From a virus, in IMG/VR virus record IMGVR_UViG_3300037189_003935, positions 1-29,082 of that record: 29,082 nucleotides of DNA. One strand, 5' to 3'. A model generated the notes under the pieces. That model saw nothing but the letters and a program-made list of their open reading frames with translations. It was not told the DNA's origin and made no database searches. Numbering within the stretch: the stretch's first letter is position 1; every line of letters starts with the position of its first letter. The position numbers and the translations under genes were made by a program. Below, piece after piece: positions 8,872 through 16,821 of this stretch.

Positions 8872-10779
8872 TCACAGCTCAATATTTGTCCAACAGGCGT
8901 TCGCCCCATTTTGGTAATACAGTGGTTTAGCCAATCCTTTTCTGGTGATTCCATTGCTTTGGCAGTATTTTGCTACGGCTACATCAATTGGTATTTTCAG
9001 ACTTAATGCCAGTAATCCACATTCGTGCATCATAATCGCGGCTTCTTTGTTGTAGTAAATAACTGCATGGGTTCCGCACATTCCATCCATGTCAATCAAC
9101 CCATCACAAACAACTGGCGGATTCGTCCATAGTATGCCCTTCTCCTTATTTTCCACAGTGTATTGAGACAATCCAACAAACAGCCAATCAACAGGCGCAT
9201 TAGGCATAATTGCTTCAAAAGATGTCCTTGTGGCATCCTCTTCTAAAACCAGACACGGATATTGCCCGTTTTCAATAATCGTCATCATTGCTCGCATGTG
9301 AGCCATTGTTGTGCCTTCCACCTTGTTTCCAGTCATAACTGGATTGATTGCTACCTCATTTGGCCTCGCATTTTTGGGGCTACATATTCGGTAAGTAGCC
9401 ATTCCCGTATTTGACTCATTTTCACTTACAGCTAGCAATCCATGCCTGCGATTGATTTCCAAAAACCTTGGAATCCATTTAACCTTAGAGCTTCCTCCCT
9501 TGTGCTTAAATGCTGTTTTTGCAGGAGGATTGGCTCCAGCTACGTGCATTTGAGGATGAAACCATTCTGTTGCTATGCCCAATTCGTGAAGAGCCACAAC
9601 AAGCAACTCCTGATCCCCTTCGCTCTTAGGAAATCGAAACTTATTTTGTGTATACCACAGGGAAAGTTTTTGCGCTTCTTCCCGTTTCCACTTTACAACG
9701 CCAGTGCAAACATTCTTAACATTTGTAGGTAGATTCATTTCATCCTTGAGCTTGTTGCTGAACTTACTGGCATTAACGCAAACGTGTAATGTTTTGGGAT
9801 ACTCTTCAAATATGTTGGTAGCATTATTTGCGATTACTAAATCTGAATCAACCCAAGCAAATTCTGTCCCATCCTCATAAACCAAACTCGCTGCAAAAGC
9901 ATCAAACAAAACCCATTGAGGATTAGCATCTTTGCATTTGGGCAATTCAATCAAATCAGCATCACATTTTTGTGCAAAATGCTTAATTCCCGACTCACAC
10001 CATCTCCAGACTCTTTTATCGCACCCTTCGTGGCATGTAAAAAGAACGCGATTGCTTGCTGCTTTCCTCGGAGCAATTGAAACAATTTCGTCAATATTGT
10101 CAATTTTTTCATAAGGAGAAGGATTGGGAAATTGGCTTTCTAGCCATGAAATTAATTCGGGCGTCATTCCTGCATCACACCAATTTACAAATATTCTATC
10201 ATTTGTAGGTGCAGCACGAAAGGCTCCGTAATACTGCGCAACTACATTAGAAGACTGCCATGGAGCGTTACGCTTACTTAAAATCCATGTTTCGAATGGA
10301 AACTTTCCAGACATTCCTGGCCAATCAAGGAAGGACTCGTCAATCATTCCCTTGTCAAAAAAATATGGGCCATGGGGAGTGCTGTAGTCTCTATCAACAA
10401 ACCCCTCCCGCGCAAGGCGATCTCTAACCTTTAATAGGCTTCCCATCCAAGATGTTCCTGCGGCCTTTCTATTTTCCTTTGCAGGAGCCAATTTGATTTG
10501 CTCAATGGTTTGATCTTTAATCAATACGCAGTCATCATACCACCAAGAAAAGCCACTGGGATATGCTTCTGCGGCCATACATAATGCGGTTTTGAGGCGA
10601 CCACTGGTTTGCTTAATATGGGTAACGCCTTGAACCCAGCTAGGCAACTTAGGGCCAACAATGGCTATTTCATATTCACCTTGCAAGTGTTCATGCAACC
10701 CTCGCAAACAAAAACGTAATTCTGTTCCATTTCTAAATTTCCCAAAACAAGGACTATATGGTATTACAATTGTATGCAT
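8872..10779 (-). CDS. Three-part glycosyltransferase-like protein with C-terminal GT25-type domain (635 aa)
   Basis: Three segments can be distinguished. Residues 1-220 begin with a beta strand (MHTIVIPYSP) and contain FSWWYDDCVLI, with an acidic pair at 82-83. Residues 243-430 contain TEFAWVDSDLVI, with a DxD-type motif at 311-313 typical of metal-dependent GT-A nucleotide-sugar transferases. Residues 460-635 carry the pattern of family GT25: MAHMRAM at 492-498, LVLEEDA at 510-516, GTHAVIYY at 569-576, and a late acidic IPIDVAVAKYC. Phage glycosyltransferases modify DNA, virion proteins or host surface sugars. The position among virion genes favours decorating the virion or the cell surface, but the acceptor is unknown. 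No signal peptide is seen. The GT25 assignment is the firmest of the three. Confidence 0.7.
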   Translation of the reverse strand: MHTIVIPYSPCFGKFRNGTELRFCLRGLHEHLQGEYEIAIVGPKLPSWVQGVTHIKQTSGRLKTALCMAAEAYPSGFSWWYDDCVLIKDQTIEQIKLAPAKENRKAAGTSWMGSLLKVRDRLAREGFVDRDYSTPHGPYFFDKGMIDESFLDWPGMSGKFPFETWILSKRNAPWQSSNVVAQYYGAFRAAPTNDRIFVNWCDAGMTPELISWLESQFPNPSPYEKIDNIDEIVSIAPRKAASNRVLFTCHEGCDKRVWRWCESGIKHFAQKCDADLIELPKCKDANPQWVLFDAFAASLVYEDGTEFAWVDSDLVIANNATNIFEEYPKTLHVCVNASKFSNKLKDEMNLPTNVKNVCTGVVKWKREEAQKLSLWYTQNKFRFPKSEGDQELLVVALHELGIATEWFHPQMHVAGANPPAKTAFKHKGGSSKVKWIPRFLEINRRHGLLAVSENESNTGMATYRICSPKNARPNEVAINPVMTGNKVEGTTMAHMRAMMTIIENGQYPCLVLEEDATRTSFEAIMPNAPVDWLFVGLSQYTVENKEKGILWTNPPVVCDGLIDMDGMCGTHAVIYYNKEAAIMMHECGLLALSLKIPIDVAVAKYCQSNGITRKGLAKPLYYQNGANACWTNIEL

Positions 10780-10784
10780 AATGA

Positions 10785-11138
10785 TTATTCAACTGGAATA
10801 TTAAAAGTTGTCTCGTAGCAATCAGTGCTTAATATGGAATATAATCCACGAATGTCATAAGCCTCTTCAATAATATAATTCAAAATCGCCCCAGCCGCTA
10901 TTGGTTGAGGCCACGTTTCTGATGAACTTGTTGCGCCTCCAATAGCCCAAGAGTTTCCCATTATAACCAAAGGGCATGTTCCAGTATTCGTAATAGTAAC
11001 CTGTGCCTTATTATCCAAAAGCAACACCACTCCAACTGTGTAATCACAAACGCAACTAGAACTAATATTTGATCCGCTCAAGAATGAACTAGACCCACTG
11101 GGTGACGACTTTGAACTTCCTAATGGAGTAATGGGCAT
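10785..11138 (-). CDS. Small Ser-rich putative structural protein (117 aa)
   Basis: No family recognised. Residues 1-28 are dominated by Ser/Gly/Pro. The rest (about 30-117) is beta-rich, with alternating hydrophobic strands such as YTVGVVLLLDN and QVTITNTG, suggesting an immunoglobulin-like or beta-sandwich fold, and it has four Cys residues. The ATG follows the upstream stop by four bases. The upstream 396-aa protein has a similar Ser-rich tract, so the two may be partners or share an origin. A minor virion, decoration or fibre-linked protein is a guess. Confidence 0.7.
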   Translation of the reverse strand: MPITPLGSSKSSPSGSSSFLSGSNISSSCVCDYTVGVVLLLDNKAQVTITNTGTCPLVIMGNSWAIGGATSSSETWPQPIAAGAILNYIIEEAYDIRGLYSILSTDCYETTFNIPVE

Positions 11139-11142
11139 TGGT

Positions 11143-12333
11143 TTATTTTGTTACGCCTAGCCTAGCAAGCTCGGCAATTACTTGTTCTCTGGACATTTTG
11201 GGATTCAGCCTGCATTCGTTATCAACAAAGTCATCAAATGTAGCATAAGCGTTTCTGATATTAACAAAACCTCGGCGCACTCCCTTTAGCATGATTTGAA
11301 CTTTTTGTCTTTTTTTGGGCGTTCGAATAGAAAGGCGAATTCGATTGCTTGATACAGTTGCATGGCAAGTGCCAACATCAGGAGATGCCCATGCTCTTAA
11401 ACTATTAGGTTCGCATCCAAACGCGACTACAGGATCTACTTCAATACTATGTTTTCCTTGTGGTAATTCAAATTCTTGAAAGTCAAAGAAAAGAACTTCA
11501 GAAGCCTCCATTGCATACCACTTGCAGTAGTTACCATTGGGATGGGGAACAATAGCTGTATCTTTGGAGCTTCCTGCGCTGGAAGCTTGAGATGAACTCT
11601 GGGCAGAGCTTGGAGAAGAGCTTGGAGAAGAGCTTGGAGAGGAGCTTGGAGAGGAACCAATGCTACTAGATGAGCCAGCCTCTGGAATAAACGCAACAAA
11701 CCAATACAGGTTGCCTATATGTTTTTGAAATACTTCACCTTCTTCTGGGACTGTTCCAATCTTTACTGCATATCCGCATCGCTCATCATTTCCACTTGAT
11801 CCAGACCCACGGGATAAATCCGAATCTAGTCTGGCAATTGGTCGCATAGCTGGTTCGTCAGGGCCTTCAATGGTAAGACTAACTGGCTCTCCAGTTTCTT
11901 CTGACAGCTCCACTACAGCCCAAACATCTCCCCACCAATTTAATTGCAGCCATTTATGCTCCTCGTCATACATCGCCGCTTCTTCCATGTCTTTAACTTT
12001 TACACCCTCAATTGGCTCCTGAGAAAACAAGGAATTAACATCATCTAAAAGCGTCCCACTAGCATCATAAATAAACTTCTTTTCAAAAACAATTGTTGTC
12101 ACATACCATTCAAGCCAACCTTGGGTGATACGCGCACCATTGTCTCCATGATCCAGCTTAAATGCGTCATACCATGGGGTATGTCGAGTGCTCATATTAG
12201 ATGAATATCTAGGAGCATTTCTTGTCGTTTCCGTTGGCAATGAAACATCGGAGCGGTCTCCACTGCTTCTGCGCATGTCCAGCAATGCTTGAGCCTCTTT
12301 TGGAATGTAGTCTCGTAATATCTTACCCGCCAT
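11143..12333 (-). CDS. Putative structural protein with (SSSP)n linker (396 aa)
   Basis: The chosen start is the ATG at 12333 (MAGKILRDYIPKEAQ). An in-frame TTG at 12357 is less likely. The start overlaps the stop of the upstream 414-aa gene by 11 bases. Residues about 1-220 form a mixed domain, then a low-complexity Ser/Pro/Ala linker (about 220-256) separates it from a C-terminal beta-rich domain (about 260-390) ending in a helical tail. No enzyme motif is seen. Two domains joined by a flexible Ser linker suit a virion appendage or tail component. The function is not recognised. Confidence 0.75.
   Translation of the reverse strand: MAGKILRDYIPKEAQALLDMRRSSGDRSDVSLPTETTRNAPRYSSNMSTRHTPWYDAFKLDHGDNGARITQGWLEWYVTTIVFEKKFIYDASGTLLDDVNSLFSQEPIEGVKVKDMEEAAMYDEEHKWLQLNWWGDVWAVVELSEETGEPVSLTIEGPDEPAMRPIARLDSDLSRGSGSSGNDERCGYAVKIGTVPEEGEVFQKHIGNLYWFVAFIPEAGSSSSIGSSPSSSPSSSPSSSPSSAQSSSQASSAGSSKDTAIVPHPNGNYCKWYAMEASEVLFFDFQEFELPQGKHSIEVDPVVAFGCEPNSLRAWASPDVGTCHATVSSNRIRLSIRTPKKRQKVQIMLKGVRRGFVNIRNAYATFDDFVDNECRLNPKMSREQVIAELARLGVTK
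11606..11653 (-). repeat. Four tandem 12-bp units encoding Ser-Ser-Pro-Ser
   Basis: On the plus strand the unit is GAGCTTGGAGAA or GAGCTTGGAGAG, four copies head to tail, two of each. It encodes the (SSPS)n core of the linker in the 396-aa protein. The near-perfect DNA identity suggests recent slippage expansion, so copy number may vary among relatives. Confidence 0.9.
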
Positions 12334-13567
12334 ATAAGTTGGAAATGTTGATTTCAATTATTGTTACCTCATATAAACTCAAAGGCAACTCGCGAGTTTC
12401 ATATCCTATTCTAATCGTAGAAAGGGCCATAAAAGCAGAATACCCAGGTGTTTCTGGATAACTATCAGTATATACTCTCTCTCTGTCAGGCTCAGGCTCG
12501 GTGCCATTGAGAGTTACTGTAATTGGCCCATGGATGCTTGCTGGCAATTGCCTTTCATTTGCCACCGCCGCAGTATTATTCCCATCAAGGCTTGCATAAA
12601 ACCAAGCGTAAACAACAGCCATTGTTTCACCCACTGGAGCTGGAACCTCAGTCAGTGGATAGTCATTTTTTAGTGATTCGGGATCATCCGTAATAAATCT
12701 ACGAATTGTAGCTGAGTAAGGCCCTGGCCTTGGATCAGTTATTTTCCAATCAAAATAAAAGTCTTCTGAATAAGACGGAAGCGCACTGGTTGAATCGGCC
12801 CAAGCCCACACCCAAACAAGATCAATTCCGTCAAGCCTACTGGGAAATTTGAAGTCGCGATAATCTGGTAATGGGTCTTTTTCATAAGGGTAGGATTCCC
12901 CGACTCCTTGAATTAACTCTTTGGTAATTCTTACATCATGAAACCTATTTCCTTTTTGGATTTCAATAGTTTTACCCGCGATCTGCGTTGGCAGCTCATG
13001 CTCAAGAAGGGCTGGAATTAGTTCTTTTTTTATCCTAATGTTTTTCTTGAATGTGTCATCCCATGATATTTCATTTGTTACTGGCTCTAAAAATCTTCTT
13101 TGAACTATAATGTAAAGACTAGACAACTCTTGTGGAGCGTCCTCCACCGTGTCATCAGCAAATCCATACTTTGCAAAACGAGTGTCTAGTGTGCCAATTT
13201 CTGGATATGTAAATTCATTGCTTACAATAAAATTATCAACCGCCTCATCTGCGCTTCTTTCGTAATAAAGATTGCGAGGAACTAAATATGTCCTAATTAA
13301 TTGCTGTCCACTAGATAATTTCCAGTTGTATTCGTCTTGGTTTTCTCGCTTGGCAGCATAATAAAAACGATAAAATTTACCTTCTTTGTCATTAGGGGCA
13401 ATGTAAACAAGTTCGTGATTAGGAAAGGTTCTTGTATTGTGATATGGATCTCCATATTCAGCATTACGATTATTCTGAAGATTATAGTCAACAACCTCGT
13501 AAAAGATTAGGTCTCTTAGGGGGGAAGCTACATCAAAAATTGGGTAACGCTGTATTGATACACTCAT
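12323..13567 (-). CDS. Putative tail/structural protein (414 aa)
   Basis: No family recognised. The protein is rich in Tyr, Asp and Pro and in short beta-type segments, with no signal peptide, membrane helix or coiled coil. It starts at an ATG (MSVSIQRYPIFDV) and its end overlaps the next gene by 11 bases, so the two are likely co-translated. A region around 300-365 (DDPESLKNDYPLTEVPAPVG onward, with VVYAWFYASLDG) looks like a beta-sandwich. The size and beta content would allow a tail nozzle or fibre-attachment role, but no motif proves it. Confidence 0.75.
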   Translation of the reverse strand: MSVSIQRYPIFDVASPLRDLIFYEVVDYNLQNNRNAEYGDPYHNTRTFPNHELVYIAPNDKEGKFYRFYYAAKRENQDEYNWKLSSGQQLIRTYLVPRNLYYERSADEAVDNFIVSNEFTYPEIGTLDTRFAKYGFADDTVEDAPQELSSLYIIVQRRFLEPVTNEISWDDTFKKNIRIKKELIPALLEHELPTQIAGKTIEIQKGNRFHDVRITKELIQGVGESYPYEKDPLPDYRDFKFPSRLDGIDLVWVWAWADSTSALPSYSEDFYFDWKITDPRPGPYSATIRRFITDDPESLKNDYPLTEVPAPVGETMAVVYAWFYASLDGNNTAAVANERQLPASIHGPITVTLNGTEPEPDRERVYTDSYPETPGYSAFMALSTIRIGYETRELPLSLYEVTIIEINISNLYGG

Positions 13568-13607
13568 GCTTTTGCTATATTAGTATTGTGAATAAATCAT
13601 GCAAGTC

Positions 13608-14423
13608 TTATTGATTAAATAGTTTTTTGGCTGCATCAAGCATTGCGTAATCTTCTGGAGTCATTTGTTTTTCTGTTACTTTCCAACCTTTTGGAAGAAT
13701 ACGAGATTTAACATCATCTTTTTTAACAGATATTTCAGCATCTAAAATTTCAGACATTTCTTCCAAAGCTTGCTGTTTTTCACTATTAATTCCATTTGAG
13801 AGACCTCTTAATGTTGCCCCACCAAAAGCTATTGGTCTTTGGCTTACATATTGCAATGCCTGTAAAAACAAATCAGCGCCTTCAAGGTTGGAGTCAACCA
13901 TTTTCCCCATTCCTTTATCTGCTTCCGCTCTATATTCCGAGTCTCCTAATGCTCTTACAGCATCTCCAACCCATAATGCTTTTTCAACAATATCAGAGGC
14001 TTTGCTTATTGGAGCTAATTTATTTAATGCTTTCCCTGAAATAGAAGAAGTTTTCAAGTTAGGACTTGCTGCCCCAAGAGCTAATCCAAATTGCATATTT
14101 TGCAATGCATCATTAGATTGCTCGACTTTTTGAACCACTTCTTCAAATTTATTGTATGGAGCTATAAAGGACTCCCCAATATCTGGAGCTTGATTGATTT
14201 TGCTCATTAACTGAGATTTTCTTAAATCTACAGAAGGCTTGCTTACGCTTACTGCGTTTTTCGCTAAATCAGTCGGAATAACTATACGTGGAGAAATGAT
14301 TTCATTATTTTGAAATGGAAATTTAGAAGAAGTAGCTTGCTTTTTATCAAGAACAATGCGAGGCAACTCGTCAGCTTTATTAACTGATTCCTTTAACAAA
14401 TTTATTGCCGTAAGTTTTCCCAT
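13608..14423 (-). CDS. Hypothetical protein (271 aa), possibly virion-associated
   Basis: No family recognised. The first 85 residues are polar and extended, with many Pro, Ser and Lys. The middle (about 85-215) is helical and Ala/Leu/Gly-rich (QNMQFGLALGAASPN, then a helix around ADLFLQALQYVSQ). The end is charged and helical. The ATG at 14423 lies 19 bases after the 3' end of the tRNA and has no Shine-Dalgarno sequence. The tRNA and this gene probably share the transcript that starts near the palindrome at 14539. A 40-base gap follows before the 414-aa gene. Confidence 0.75.
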   Translation of the reverse strand: MGKLTAINLLKESVNKADELPRIVLDKKQATSSKFPFQNNEIISPRIVIPTDLAKNAVSVSKPSVDLRKSQLMSKINQAPDIGESFIAPYNKFEEVVQKVEQSNDALQNMQFGLALGAASPNLKTSSISGKALNKLAPISKASDIVEKALWVGDAVRALGDSEYRAEADKGMGKMVDSNLEGADLFLQALQYVSQRPIAFGGATLRGLSNGINSEKQQALEEMSEILDAEISVKKDDVKSRILPKGWKVTEKQMTPEDYAMLDAAKKLFNQ

Positions 14424-14442
14424 ATCAATTAATTTGAAGATT

Positions 14443-14520
14443 TGGTTGCGGAGATGGAATTTGAATCCATATGCTTCACGTTATGAGCGTGACGTCTTAC
14501 CAATCGACATTCACCCCGCT
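14443..14520 (-). tRNA. tRNA-Met-like, CAT anticodon, initiator-like features
   Basis: A 78-base cloverleaf with encoded CCA. The anticodon arm is TCACG / CTCATAA / CGTGA, the five-base variable loop is AGCAT, and the T arm is ATGGA / TTCAAAT / TCCAT. The acceptor stem pairs GCGGGG with CTCCGC, leaving an A-A mismatch at position 1-72, and the 3' end is CCGCAACCA as in bacterial initiator tRNA. The D stem TGTC/GACG gives a purine-pyrimidine pair at the position of initiator 11-24. Against an initiator identity, the anticodon stem lacks the three G-C pairs. The acceptor-D linker is longer than usual by two or three bases, so the D arm is slightly irregular. It may be an initiator-like, an elongator Met or a lysidine-type Ile tRNA. 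Confidence 0.88.
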
Positions 14521-14538
14521 TTTCAAGAAAAGAATAAC

Positions 14539-14552
14539 TTTAGTCGGCTAAA
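14539..14552 (-). promoter_or_regulatory. Palindromic intergenic motif, candidate phage promoter/operator (copy 3)
   Basis: On the coding strand the site reads TTTAGCCGACTAAA, preceded by T and followed by G. It lies 18 bases upstream of the tRNA 5' end, in the gap after the winged-helix gene. A short hairpin (CTTTTC TT GAAAAG) sits between it and the tRNA. It matches the sites at 8836, 21353 and 28525. Confidence 0.55.
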
Positions 14553-14561
14553 AGTCAATAA

Positions 14562-14834
14562 CTATTCATCAAGTCTTGGATTGCTTAATGTTCTTTTGAC
14601 ATTTTGGGGATAACTGTAAATTGAAATTCGATTGCCATCTAATACGGCCTTGCGCCTATTTAGTTCTCCGATATTCACCATGCGAGTTAATTTTGATCTA
14701 GCCGCGCATTCAGTAATTTCAATTCCCGAATTACGCAATTCCTCGACATACTCAGGAACAGTGAACTCATTAGTTCCTACAACATTCTTTTGGGCTAGGC
14801 GAACAAGCTCTTTTAGTAATGCTTTCTTTTTCAT
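14562..14834 (-). CDS. Winged-helix DNA-binding-like protein (90 aa)
   Basis: A small basic protein. Residues 23-60 read as helix-turn-helix (FTVPEYVEELRNSG, then EITECAARSKLTRMVNIG), and residues 60-76 as a beta wing (RRKAVLDGNRISIYSYP). This is the layout of winged-helix regulators, although many such small proteins are poorly characterised. Its ATG overlaps the metallophosphoesterase stop as ATGA, so it is translationally coupled. It is the last gene before the palindrome and tRNA, so it could act on late promoters. That link is speculation. Confidence 0.65.
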   Translation of the reverse strand: MKKKALLKELVRLAQKNVVGTNEFTVPEYVEELRNSGIEITECAARSKLTRMVNIGELNRRKAVLDGNRISIYSYPQNVKRTLSNPRLDE

Positions 14835-15625
14835 TTTGCTGTATAGATTTTTCTGTGAATGCGAGGAAGCTCTCCAGCAGCTTGCCCTCTATGGTCAAAG
14901 ACAATAACGCTAGGTTGAGGAATGGCATCAGGAACAACCTTGTGTCCATGCCTAGTCAATCCCTGCCATGCTCCGCAGATAGCGCTAATCTGGTTGCCAT
15001 CCTCCCATATTCCATGTCTATGCCTATGCGCACGAACCATTACGTCAGGCACTGGCCTCTTTGTTCTAGCACGGGCATGTGTGAGGTTTCCTAGCATAAT
15101 GCTGTGCGCAGATGCTTCAAGATAGGTTCTGGCCGTAGAACTAATGTGGTGAGCAAAGTTGTAAAGCACTCCATTCATTTGCAAATCCAAATTATCCCAT
15201 GCGTTTTGCTGGGTGATTGGATCAATAGAAGCATTAAGCGCCCTGCCAACGTGAATCTCTTGAGTGGTCGTATGGCACTCAGTTCCCTTGATTAGGTGTA
15301 TCTTATCTGCTTTCTCGGCAAAAACTCCCAGAACCTGCTTTACAGCCGCAATTTGATCGCCCAAGTCTGGAGTCATAACCTGCAACGATTTATGGTGAAT
15401 ACCCTCAACAATGTCTCCATTAATAACCAAGTCAAACTCGTCGTCTCCAATCACATTGGTTGCCCATTTCTGCATATCAAGCCAGCATGACCACAGCCAC
15501 TTTTGAAACTTGTTTTGACCAATTGGATTGCCTTCATTGCTTACAAATCCTTCTGGCCAGAGAGCGACAGTAGAACCAACATGAATGTCGGAGAAAGTCA
15601 TCAACACTTTGTTTTTACTTTTCAT
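14831..15625 (-). CDS. Calcineurin-like metallophosphoesterase (264 aa)
   Basis: The chosen start is the ATG at 15625 (MKSKNKVLMTFSDIHVGS), one base after the endolysin stop (TAATATG). The open frame reaches further upstream but would overlap the endolysin. The metal-binding motif series is in order: DIH at 13-15, GD at 70-71, GTECH at 114-118 in place of the usual GNHE/D, an AHH at 158-160, and AHRH at 199-202. These define a binuclear metal phosphoesterase. The substrate (nucleic acid, nucleotide or protein phosphate) cannot be read from the sequence. The gene sits between the endolysin and a winged-helix gene and overlaps the latter by four bases. Confidence 0.85.
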   Translation of the reverse strand: MKSKNKVLMTFSDIHVGSTVALWPEGFVSNEGNPIGQNKFQKWLWSCWLDMQKWATNVIGDDEFDLVINGDIVEGIHHKSLQVMTPDLGDQIAAVKQVLGVFAEKADKIHLIKGTECHTTTQEIHVGRALNASIDPITQQNAWDNLDLQMNGVLYNFAHHISSTARTYLEASAHSIMLGNLTHARARTKRPVPDVMVRAHRHRHGIWEDGNQISAICGAWQGLTRHGHKVVPDAIPQPSVIVFDHRGQAAGELPRIHRKIYTAK

Positions 15626-15626
15626 A

Positions 15627-16220
15627 TTATTTTGTTGCTTCAAAATGCATGGCATCATAGCCCCAGAAAGCTCCCGCTGACTTCCACCCTTCACGGGCAA
15701 AGCACTCCATGATTTCCAATGGCATATCTGCCTTCATTGGCCATGAATCACGGAAAGTATTGTCATCCGCATCTAAATCAATTGCTGCTCCCCAAGCATG
15801 GAGAGAATACGAAGCTCCACCTCGTTTATTACGAAAGTTAAATATCCCGCCATAGTCATTAGCTTCGTCTAGAATTTGAGGGTGATGAGGAAACAAGTCT
15901 TTAATATTGCTCAAGACCCTCAGTAGTGAATCAGCGCATTTTTTGTGAACCCTAGTGCGAGTTACATGCTTGCCTCCATAATACATTGGATAAGGGAACT
16001 CAATCATTACCAAGTTTGACTCATTTCCCGCTTCTCCATAAAATCTTTTCAATGAACGTTGGTCTGGATCAGGCCATGGATTAGGTTTTGGCATTAAGCT
16101 GCGAAGATAGGCGCGACAAGATTCCTGAGACTTTGCCCCCCAAAATTTATCAACTTTCAATAACGGGTCATAGCGGTCTTTAATTCGCTGTTGCATAATT
16201 CCAATTTGTTCTGCGTTCAT
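15627..16220 (-). CDS. M15-family peptidase endolysin (197 aa)
   Basis: Zinc peptidase of the VanY / D-Ala-D-Ala carboxypeptidase / L-Ala-D-Glu endopeptidase group. The hallmark motif is SLHAWGAAIDLD at 139-150 with ligands H141 and D148, followed by the closing motif WGYDAMHFE (186-194), where D189 is the likely catalytic acid and H192 the third ligand. There is no signal peptide or separate wall-binding domain, so it probably reaches peptidoglycan through a holin. Its ATG overlaps the stop of the 43-aa lipoprotein gene (ATGA). The neighbouring 2-TM protein and the lipoprotein make this the lysis block. Cutting the peptide stem of host peptidoglycan is the expected role. Confidence 0.9.
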   Translation of the reverse strand: MNAEQIGIMQQRIKDRYDPLLKVDKFWGAKSQESCRAYLRSLMPKPNPWPDPDQRSLKRFYGEAGNESNLVMIEFPYPMYYGGKHVTRTRVHKKCADSLLRVLSNIKDLFPHHPQILDEANDYGGIFNFRNKRGGASYSLHAWGAAIDLDADDNTFRDSWPMKADMPLEIMECFAREGWKSAGAFWGYDAMHFEATK

Positions 16221-16348
16221 TTGCTGTATTCCATGTAAATAGGTTTATGTGGAGTAATTTTGTAATCAGCATACTTGCCGCGAATAGTCACAGAGTCAAT
16301 GCATGATGAGCAACCAAATACTAAAATAATTACAATTAGTAGTTTCAT
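16217..16348 (-). CDS. Small lipoprotein (43 aa), candidate outer-membrane spanin subunit
   Basis: A 43-residue frame starting MKLLIVIILVFGC. It has a basic start, a hydrophobic core, and a lipobox-like VFGC with Cys13, leaving about 31 mature residues. Both ends overlap neighbours by exactly four bases (ATGA with the DUF1353-like gene upstream and with the endolysin downstream), strong evidence that it is translated. Lipoproteins of this size beside an endolysin are often o-spanins, which link to an inner-membrane spanin and fuse the membranes at lysis. The mature part is short and not notably Pro-rich, so the role is a candidate only. It implies a diderm host if correct. Confidence 0.72.
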   Translation of the reverse strand: MKLLIVIILVFGCSSCIDSVTIRGKYADYKITPHKPIYMEYSK

Positions 16349-16821
16349 ACGTATTCAATGGTAACAGCTTCTGGGTGTTTTTTCCAGAACTTTTCTCCAA
16401 ACATTTCAACAGCATCATAATAATGTTCTGCTAAAAAGAATCCATCAGTCTCTAGCCATTTAAGAAAATTGTAATTAGCGTCCTCAATAGAAATATCTAA
16501 TACGCTGCTAAACTGAAAAAGAATATCATGCCCAAGCGATCCACGAAGACTTTCTTTAGGATCGGGAGTTCCAACCCATTTACCAATTGGAGGCCATCCA
16601 ATATAGTATTTGGGACTACATCCATTCCAAGCATACTCTTTTGCCCACCACAAACGTCCATTTTGAATTCCAGCCCATGCGTTGCCTTTATTATCTTTGA
16701 GTATGCAGTCGCGATGATTTTTGGCTACTCCATACAATTGTAATCCACCAAAGCACGTTGTTATGAAACGGAGTTTCCGTTTCCCTTCTTTAGTCGGATG
16801 GAGTTCTCGATACCAGTTCAT
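16345..16821 (-). CDS. DUF1353-like lysis-region protein (158 aa)
   Basis: The start at ATG 16821 (MNWYRELHPTKEG) overlaps the upstream stop as ATGA. The longer frame to 16857 is unlikely. The segment WNGCSPKYYIGWPPIGKW followed by LRGSLGHDILFQF resembles the DUF1353 pattern (small Ser-Pro turn, then a conserved His-Asp in a helix). DUF1353 proteins are common phage proteins of unknown function, often beside lysis genes. No membrane helix or signal peptide is seen. It overlaps the lipoprotein gene at its 3' end. Confidence 0.7.
   Translation of the reverse strand: MNWYRELHPTKEGKRKLRFITTCFGGLQLYGVAKNHRDCILKDNKGNAWAGIQNGRLWWAKEYAWNGCSPKYYIGWPPIGKWVGTPDPKESLRGSLGHDILFQFSSVLDISIEDANYNFLKWLETDGFFLAEHYYDAVEMFGEKFWKKHPEAVTIEYV

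Noticed and set aside
11606-11653. CRISPR-like array
   Set aside because: The units are 12 bases, contiguous without spacers, and encode a Ser/Pro linker.
12334-12357. TTG start for the 396-aa protein
   Set aside because: The ATG at 12333 gives a short stop/start overlap like other gene pairs here; the TTG would enlarge the overlap to 35 bases.
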